This document shows positions 59,810-64,000 of a stretch of DNA of 64,000 bases, one piece after another. The notes under the pieces are model-generated. The model worked only from the letters and a program-made list of their open reading frames with translations, made no database searches and was not told where the DNA came from. The position numbers and the translations under genes are program-made. This DNA comes from Candidatus Parcubacteria bacterium. GTDB lineage: Bacteria > Patescibacteriota > Saccharimonadia > Saccharimonadales > UBA4665. Location: contig JAEYSX010000001.1 in NCBI GenBank assembly GCA_023434325.1, forward strand, positions 248,001 through 312,000, in the 5' to 3' direction. Each line of letters begins with the position of its first letter. Position 1 is the stretch's first letter.

Positions 59810-60673
59810 ATGAAGAACACACTCAAGTCCTACTACCGCCTAACCAAACCCGGCATCATCTACGGTAATCTGCTCGCCGCGATTGGTGGTTTTTTGCTCG
59901 CATCCAAAGGAGACATCGACCCGCTACTGTTCTTGGCAGCAATTATCGGCACCGCGCTCGTCATCGCATCCGGGTGCGTCTTTAACAATTACATCGACCA
60001 AGGCATCGACAAAAAAATGGCCCGCACGCAAAAGCGAGGACTCGTCAGCGGACAAATCTCCGGCCGCAGCGCGCTGCTCTATGCAACAGTACTGGGAATC
60101 CTTGGCTTTTCGACGCTTGCGCTGTTTACCAACGCCCTCACCGTGGCCACCGGTGCCGTGGGAATATTCTTCTACGTCGTCGTGTATGGCCTGGCCAAGC
60201 GATCCACCCCGCTCAGTACTTTGGTCGGAAGCATTCCCGGAGCGACCCCACCCGTTGCCGGCTATCTGGCGGTAACCAATAATCTTGATGGTGGCGCAAT
60301 CCTACTCTTCTTGATTATGGCCATCTGGCAGCTGCCACACTTTTATGCAATCTCTATCTTTCGGCTCAAGGACTACGCAGCAGCAAGCCTACCCGTCATT
60401 GCTGTCAAAAAGGGCGCCCGCGCCACAAAGGTGCGTATCATGGCCTACATCGGACTATATCTTGCCACCGTGCCATCTCTTGCCTTTCTTGGCTATACGG
60501 GATATACCTACCTCATCGTTATGGGTATCGTCAGTCTGTTGTGGTTCTGGAAAGGAATTGCCAACTTTACCGACAGCAACGACGCAGCGTGGGCGCGTAA
60601 GATGTTCGGCTTCTCACTCATTGTCCTGTTGTCATTTTCGCTTATGATTTCGGTTGATTACTGGTTACCGTAA
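59810..60673 (+). CDS. cyoE: Protohaem IX farnesyltransferase (haem O synthase)
   Basis: The 287-residue membrane protein of the UbiA family adds a farnesyl group to haem b to make haem O, the haem of the bo3 site. Seen are KPGIIYGNLLAAIGGF, the first Asp-rich motif region CVFNNYIDQGIDKKMARTQKR, GATPPVAGYLA and WQLPHFYAISIFRLKDYAAA in pieces. It starts nine bases after the YcnI-like gene. It completes the cyo gene set, here on the opposite strand to cyoABCD. Confidence 0.95.
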   Translation: MKNTLKSYYRLTKPGIIYGNLLAAIGGFLLASKGDIDPLLFLAAIIGTALVIASGCVFNNYIDQGIDKKMARTQKRGLVSGQISGRSALLYATVLGILGFSTLALFTNALTVATGAVGIFFYVVVYGLAKRSTPLSTLVGSIPGATPPVAGYLAVTNNLDGGAILLFLIMAIWQLPHFYAISIFRLKDYAAASLPVIAVKKGARATKVRIMAYIGLYLATVPSLAFLGYTGYTYLIVMGIVSLLWFWKGIANFTDSNDAAWARKMFGFSLIVLLSFSLMISVDYWLP

Positions 60674-60677
60674 TGGT

Positions 60678-60683
60678 TATAAT
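60678..60683 (+). promoter_or_regulatory. -10 box of the 60690 gene, leaderless
   Basis: TATAAT ends six bases before the ATG at 60690. Confidence 0.5.
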
Positions 60684-60689
60684 GATTTT

Positions 60690-60962
60690 ATGATTTTATT
60701 ACTCCATATTGCCGTAGCATTAAGTAGCCTCGCACTCACCACCATGGCATACATGATGCCAACAGCAACCAAGCTCAAGCTATCGTACACCCTTGTCGGT
60801 CTTACTGCTGCAAGCGGCACGTGGCTGGTTGTCGCCGATCCTGCAACCTTGGTGCACGCCTGCGTCAGTGGCATCGCATTCGTATCAATCGCCCTGACCG
60901 GCACTGTTCTTGCACAGCGCAAGTTTGCCAAGACCGCCATCAAAACAGACCGCTCGTACTAG
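60690..60962 (+). CDS. Small membrane protein, 90 aa
   Basis: The protein has three hydrophobic segments and a short basic end (QRKFAKTAIKTDRSY), with a Cys and His in LVHACVSG. The start at 60690 is fixed by the TATAAT box; an upstream in-frame codon at 60654 lies inside cyoE. It has no known family. Its position suggests a link with the oxidase. Confidence 0.6.
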   Translation: MILLLHIAVALSSLALTTMAYMMPTATKLKLSYTLVGLTAASGTWLVVADPATLVHACVSGIAFVSIALTGTVLAQRKFAKTAIKTDRSY

Positions 60963-61043
60963 TTCTTGCCAAGCGTAACGTCATAATTATTACGGAACAG
61001 CGATATTTTGCTGCATATACTGCTTTCTGATAAAGGAAGATAC

Positions 61044-61850
61044 ATGCGCGCAACCTCAACTATCGCTCTTCGCACAGGAAGTCAGATGCCGGTCATCGGT
61101 CTTGGCAGCTGGCGATTAGACCACGACACAACCCAGACAATCGAGGCCGCTATTAAACTCGGCTACCGCATGTTTGACACCTCCAGCAGTTACGGGACGT
61201 TGTCAGCGGTGGGGCTCGGTATACAGAACGGTGACATCGACCGCGAGCAGCTATATCTCATCACTCACATCAACGGTAGCGACGAGAGCGGCTACGAGGC
61301 CACACGCCAAATCCTTGAGGAGCTGCAACAGGACTACATCGATCTACTTCTTATCCGGCAGCCCTCCGATTCAGACGCCAACATAGAGCTCTGGGAAGAT
61401 GTTATACACGCCAGGTCAGACGCCCTGACTCGTGACATTGGCGTCAGCAACTACTCCATAGAACAAATCCAAGAGCTGATAGATGCCACCGGCGAGACCC
61501 CGGCAGTCAACCAAATCGAGTGGACACCCTTTGGCCATAGCCAAGAGATGTTAGAGTTCTGCCAACAAGAAAAGATTATTCTGCAGGCATACAGCCCTCT
61601 CACGCACAACAGCCGCCTCGATGACCCCACTATTATTGATCTTGCGGTTATGTACCAAAAAACTCCCGCACAAATATTGCTACGCTGGTGCATGCAGCTT
61701 GGCGTCGTGCCGCTGCCGAAGGCAAACACACTTGCCCATTTACAAGAGAATCTGGGAGCGTTCGACTTTGAACTCAGCCAAGACGATATGGCAACGCTTA
61801 ACGGGCTAAACGAAGAGTATTCCGCGCATGGCATTTTGCCTTACGTGTAA
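61044..61850 (+). CDS. Aldo/keto reductase
   Basis: The 268-residue NADPH-dependent enzyme has MPVIGLGSWRL, FDTSSSYGTLSAVG with the active-site Tyr, the family block RDIGVSNYSIEQIQEL, NQIEWTPF and the C-terminal IPLPKA-like VVPLPKANTLAHLQENL. The usual catalytic Lys and His positions are changed (LIRQPSDS instead of the xxHxP form), so activity may be altered. AAAGGAAG lies before the ATG at 61044. Confidence 0.85.
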   Translation: MRATSTIALRTGSQMPVIGLGSWRLDHDTTQTIEAAIKLGYRMFDTSSSYGTLSAVGLGIQNGDIDREQLYLITHINGSDESGYEATRQILEELQQDYIDLLLIRQPSDSDANIELWEDVIHARSDALTRDIGVSNYSIEQIQELIDATGETPAVNQIEWTPFGHSQEMLEFCQQEKIILQAYSPLTHNSRLDDPTIIDLAVMYQKTPAQILLRWCMQLGVVPLPKANTLAHLQENLGAFDFELSQDDMATLNGLNEEYSAHGILPYV

Positions 61851-61868
61851 AACCTATAGACAAAGGCC

Positions 61869-61898
61869 TTGTCGCGGGATACAAAATCGCGATATACT
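61869..61898 (+). promoter_or_regulatory. Promoter of a candidate small RNA
   Basis: TTGTCG (61869-61874), an 18-base spacer and TATACT (61893-61898), in a gap with no gene. Confidence 0.45.
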
Positions 61899-61904
61899 TG
61901 TATT

Positions 61905-62036
61905 TGAGGACTGGCACGAGCGCTCGGGCTATGCCCACCCATAAAGTCTGAGCGCTCATGTTAGCTCTTAAATAAATGTACCATTAGGATTATGATCCAA
62001 TAACATTAAAAAAACACTAAATTTGGTGTTGTTTTT
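61905..62036 (+). ncRNA. Candidate structured small RNA
   Basis: Between a promoter and a terminator lies a 130-base stretch with no credible gene. It contains an 8-bp stem GAGCGCTC (61918-61925) with GAGCGCTC (61950-61957) that encloses a GGGC-TAT-GCCC hairpin, then an A-rich single-stranded part. A six-codon frame (MPTHKV) is too short to credit. No known RNA family is recognised. The remaining 140 bases to 62176 hold only AT-rich sequence before the response regulator. Confidence 0.45.
62013..62036 (+). terminator. Terminator of the candidate small RNA
   Basis: AACACTA (62013-62019) and TGGTGTT (62024-62030) pair with one G-U, flanked by A-rich and TTTTT sequence, so it could act in both directions. 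Confidence 0.6.
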
Positions 62037-62176
62037 GTATATTCACCACTTTTGGCGCATTCTAACGACAGAAATGTGCGGAATCTCACTACCGATCTTT
62101 CATTAAGATTTAATGACAATTTAATCATTTTCTTGCTACGATTATTGAGTAACACTTCTGGGAACGACATCAGAGC

Positions 62177-62848
62177 ATGAAAGTTTTAGTAATCGAAGAC
62201 AGCCGAATCCTAGCAGACAATCTCAAAAAGCAGTTGAGCAGAAGTTTTGTAGTAGACGTTGCCAAGACCGGTGAAGAAGGCCTAGACCGCGCGCTCAGCG
62301 GTGGCCAAGACATCATCATTCTAGACCTTTCACTGCCCGACAAAAACGGGTACGACATCTGCCGCGCAATCCGCCACGCACAAGTTACCACCCCTATCCT
62401 TATCCTTACGGGTGCTAGCGATGTAACCTCGCGTGTTACCTTGCTTAACGCCGGTGCAGACGATTATCTAACCAAGCCATTCAGTATCGCCGAACTGCGC
62501 GCCCGCCTAGCCGCCCTCCTCAGAAGGGCGCCCACTCCGCTCGCACCTGACATTTTCCATGTGCGCGACCTTTCAGTCGATCTGTACCGCCGTCGCGTTA
62601 AGCGAGCCGGTAAGACAATCGAACTGCGCCGCAAAGAATTTGATATCCTAGAATACCTTGTCCGCAACCGAGGCCGTCCTGTTACACGATCCATGATCCT
62701 TGACCATGCATGGGACGGAACCAAAGAAGCCTGGAACAATACTGTTGACGTCCACATCAAACACCTAAGGGACAAAATTGATCGCCCATTCGACACGCCG
62801 CTTATAAAGACGGCTTATGGTATCGGTTACGTGCTTGATGACATGTAA
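62177..62848 (+). CDS. OmpR/PhoB family response regulator
   Basis: The 223-residue protein has a receiver domain (acidic pocket ED at 7-8, phosphorylated Asp in IIILDLSLPDKNGYD, Thr in ILTGASD, Lys in YLTKPF) and a winged-helix DNA-binding domain (ELRRKEFDILEYLVRN, ending DTPLIKTAYGIGYVL). It is followed by a 41-residue ORF and the histidine kinase, its likely partner. The target genes are unknown. Confidence 0.95.
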   Translation: MKVLVIEDSRILADNLKKQLSRSFVVDVAKTGEEGLDRALSGGQDIIILDLSLPDKNGYDICRAIRHAQVTTPILILTGASDVTSRVTLLNAGADDYLTKPFSIAELRARLAALLRRAPTPLAPDIFHVRDLSVDLYRRRVKRAGKTIELRRKEFDILEYLVRNRGRPVTRSMILDHAWDGTKEAWNNTVDVHIKHLRDKIDRPFDTPLIKTAYGIGYVLDDM

Positions 62849-62863
62849 CAGAAAGGGGGGATC

Positions 62864-62989
62864 ATGAGCAGCGTCATAACCAGCATACTGACTGACGCAA
62901 GCCTGCGAAGCGATCAGGCCGTCGAAAACGGCTTGATCCTACACGCCGAAGCGGGCAAGGCTTGGGGCGGTTTGTCCGGCACCATGTAG
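62864..62989 (+). CDS. Small ORF of 41 aa between response regulator and kinase
   Basis: AAAGGGGGG lies three bases before an ATG at 62864; the frame ends with TAG at 62987-62989. The peptide (MSSVITSILTDASLRSDQAV...) is soluble and ends in a Gly-rich AWGGLSGTM. No family is recognised. The strong ribosome site and position suggest a real peptide, or a translated leader that affects the hairpins just after it. Confidence 0.5.
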   Translation: MSSVITSILTDASLRSDQAVENGLILHAEAGKAWGGLSGTM

Positions 62990-63041
62990 CGCCACGCGAA
63001 ACGCGTGCGCCATCAATTACTAAAATTAGTAGATGGCGCAC
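62989..63041 (+). promoter_or_regulatory. Competing hairpins between the 41-aa ORF and the kinase gene
   Basis: Hairpin 1 pairs GCGC-ACGCG (62989-62998) with CGCGT-GCGC (63002-63010). Hairpin 2 pairs GTGCGCCATC (63005-63014) with GATGGCGCAC (63032-63041), plus an inner TACTAA/TTAGTA. Bases 63005-63010 belong to both, so only one forms. There is no T-run. Confidence 0.5.
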
Positions 63042-63049
63042 CGTTTCCG

Positions 63050-63055
63050 TATAAT
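63050..63055 (+). promoter_or_regulatory. -10 box of the histidine kinase gene
   Basis: TATAAT ends nine bases before the ATG at 63065, leaving a leader of only about three bases. Confidence 0.45.
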
Positions 63056-63064
63056 GTCACGGGT

Positions 63065-64000
63065 ATGTTAAAAATCTTCACTTCAGCCTACAATACTCTT
63101 TTCGCTCCCAAGCAAAAAGTCGAAGATATTCGCAATCGCGAACTCGTACTAAACGTACTGGTTGCAGGAACAATACTCATCTTATTGCTCTCGCTGATCG
63201 TGATTATCGGCAACTACCTAAACGGGAGTACTTTTGTTATACCTCGGGCAATCGGCCTGTCGCTCGCATTACTGTTCGTCCTAGGTGTTTATAAGTTATC
63301 GCGTGACGGTCACTACCAGCTTGCCGCGTGGCTACTGGTCACCACCTACGTCATTTTGGCGGGTGCGGTAGGCTTAGTTTGGAGTATCGCACTACCATCG
63401 GCCATCCTATTGTATGGGCTGGTCGTGGTCTTGGCAGGTATCTTGCTTGGGCCGCGCTATTCACTGGTCGGACTTATAGTTGTGGTGACGCTTATCTCTG
63501 TAACGACAGCACTCGAACATTCCGGAGTAATCGCCCATGACCTGCAATGGAAAAAGGATTCGCCAAGCGCAGATGACGCGTTCGGCCTTTCGTTCATGCT
63601 GGGCATAATCGCCGCGGTATCTTGGTTATTTAGTCACCAGACGGTGCGCTCGCTTCATCGGGCGGAAGCTGCCGAAGCTGCGCTTTTAAAGCAGAAGGGT
63701 CAGCTAGAAATCGCCGTCGAAGAGCGCACCCGGCAATTACAGGCAGCACAGTTAGAAAAGGTCCAACAAATGTACCGCTTTGCGGAACTTGGGCAACTCA
63801 GTACCGCCATGATGCACGATCTTTCGAACCACCTTACCGGTCTGACCATCAACATCGAGAGTCTAAGTGGCGAAAAACGATCCAAAGTATTGGCCGACGC
63901 CAAACGCAGCATTCGTCACATTGACGAAATGGTCATTCGGGTTCGCGACCAGCTGCACGGCCGTACCAACGTCAGAACCTTTAATGTCGCAAATGAGGTA
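63065..64000 (+). CDS. Sensor histidine kinase, cut by the end of the window
   Basis: The first 312 residues are present. About six membrane helices (residues 25-190) form the sensor part, followed by a coiled coil (AEAAEAALLKQKGQLEIAVEE) and a HisKA-like helix FAELGQLSTAMMHDLSNHL with the phosphorylated His in MMHDLSN. The ATP-binding domain lies beyond the window. It partners the OmpR-type regulator upstream. A membrane-embedded sensor of this type often detects envelope or lipid-soluble signals. Confidence 0.85.
   Translation, partial: MLKIFTSAYNTLFAPKQKVEDIRNRELVLNVLVAGTILILLLSLIVIIGNYLNGSTFVIPRAIGLSLALLFVLGVYKLSRDGHYQLAAWLLVTTYVILAGAVGLVWSIALPSAILLYGLVVVLAGILLGPRYSLVGLIVVVTLISVTTALEHSGVIAHDLQWKKDSPSADDAFGLSFMLGIIAAVSWLFSHQTVRSLHRAEAAEAALLKQKGQLEIAVEERTRQLQAAQLEKVQQMYRFAELGQLSTAMMHDLSNHLTGLTINIESLSGEKRSKVLADAKRSIRHIDEMVIRVRDQLHGRTNVRTFNVANEV

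Noticed and set aside
1..64000. CRISPR arrays, transposases and insertion sequences
   Set aside because: No regularly spaced repeats, no transposase-like protein and no terminal inverted repeats with target duplications were found by reading.
1..64000. Alternative genetic code with TGA as glycine (Gracilibacteria/SR1)
   Set aside because: Genes such as DUF2277 (TGA at 30293-30295, followed at once by yaaA) end sensibly at TGA, so the standard code applies.

Overview
The window is a gene-dense chromosomal segment on which nearly all recognisable genes use the standard code (TGA acts as a true stop, for example in the TGA/GTG junction at 30293-30296). The organism looks like a member of the Patescibacteria (CPR), most likely a free-living or soil-type Saccharibacterium (TM7). 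The indirect reasons are very short intergenic gaps, a monoderm-style surface with no outer-membrane genes, many starts 6-8 bases downstream of a -10 box (leaderless mRNAs), a bo3-type quinol oxidase without a visible complex I, and a Gram-positive-like set of PadR, HxlR and YcnI proteins. No rRNA or ribosomal protein lies in the window, so this placement is an inference.

Layout. 1-11 kb: adenosine deaminase-like enzyme, RarA, NhaD-type Na+/H+ antiporter, two tiny membrane ORFs, an ABC-2 exporter, an RHH protein with an acidic partner, metK under a SAM-I riboswitch, and a P2-type cation ATPase. 11-13 kb: tRNA-Gln(CUG) followed by an imperfect copy of its own 3' end and a short accessory block (HEPN protein, two small paralogues). 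13-19.5 kb: UvrA-like ABC protein, beta-helix protein, PadR regulator, and a possible PP2C-like protein. 19.5-37.5 kb: a long run of single-gene enzyme and resistance functions (SDRs, VOC proteins, aminoglycoside-phosphotransferase-like kinase, rifampin ADP-ribosyltransferase Arr, YaaA, MFS exporter, metallo-beta-lactamase-fold hydrolase with a divergent HxlR, cyclopropane fatty acid synthase), plus a tail-fibre-like beta-helix protein. 37.5-49 kb: a MATCAP/DUF1704 metallopeptidase, a glycine-rich protein sharing its N-terminal module with the beta-helix protein, a second ABC-2 exporter, several unknowns, a PQQ-type sugar dehydrogenase and a divergent nucleoside diphosphate kinase.

49-52 kb: the most unusual locus. 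A cobalamin-type riboswitch with its terminator precedes two surface proteins that correspond to the two halves of vertebrate transcobalamin/intrinsic factor: a DUF4430 (beta-domain-like) protein and an alpha/alpha-barrel protein, each membrane-anchored. A lytic transglycosylase follows. This reads as a split, surface-displayed B12-capture system.

52-61 kb: aerobic respiration. A cyoABCD operon (cyoD fused to a cupredoxin-like domain, then a free cupredoxin-like protein) faces a plus-strand group with a haem ferric-reductase-like membrane protein, two secreted proteins whose mature ends should begin with His (one YcnI-like), cyoE and a small membrane protein. Together they would build, haemylate and perhaps copper-load the bo3 oxidase. 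61-64 kb: aldo/keto reductase, a candidate structured small RNA, and a two-component system (response regulator, 41-residue ORF, competing hairpins, histidine kinase cut by the window edge).

A recurring theme is expression control at the start codon: leaderless starts at more than a dozen genes, and leader hairpins whose 3' arm is the Shine-Dalgarno sequence (4.2, 7.0, 8.2, 49.2 and 56.9 kb).
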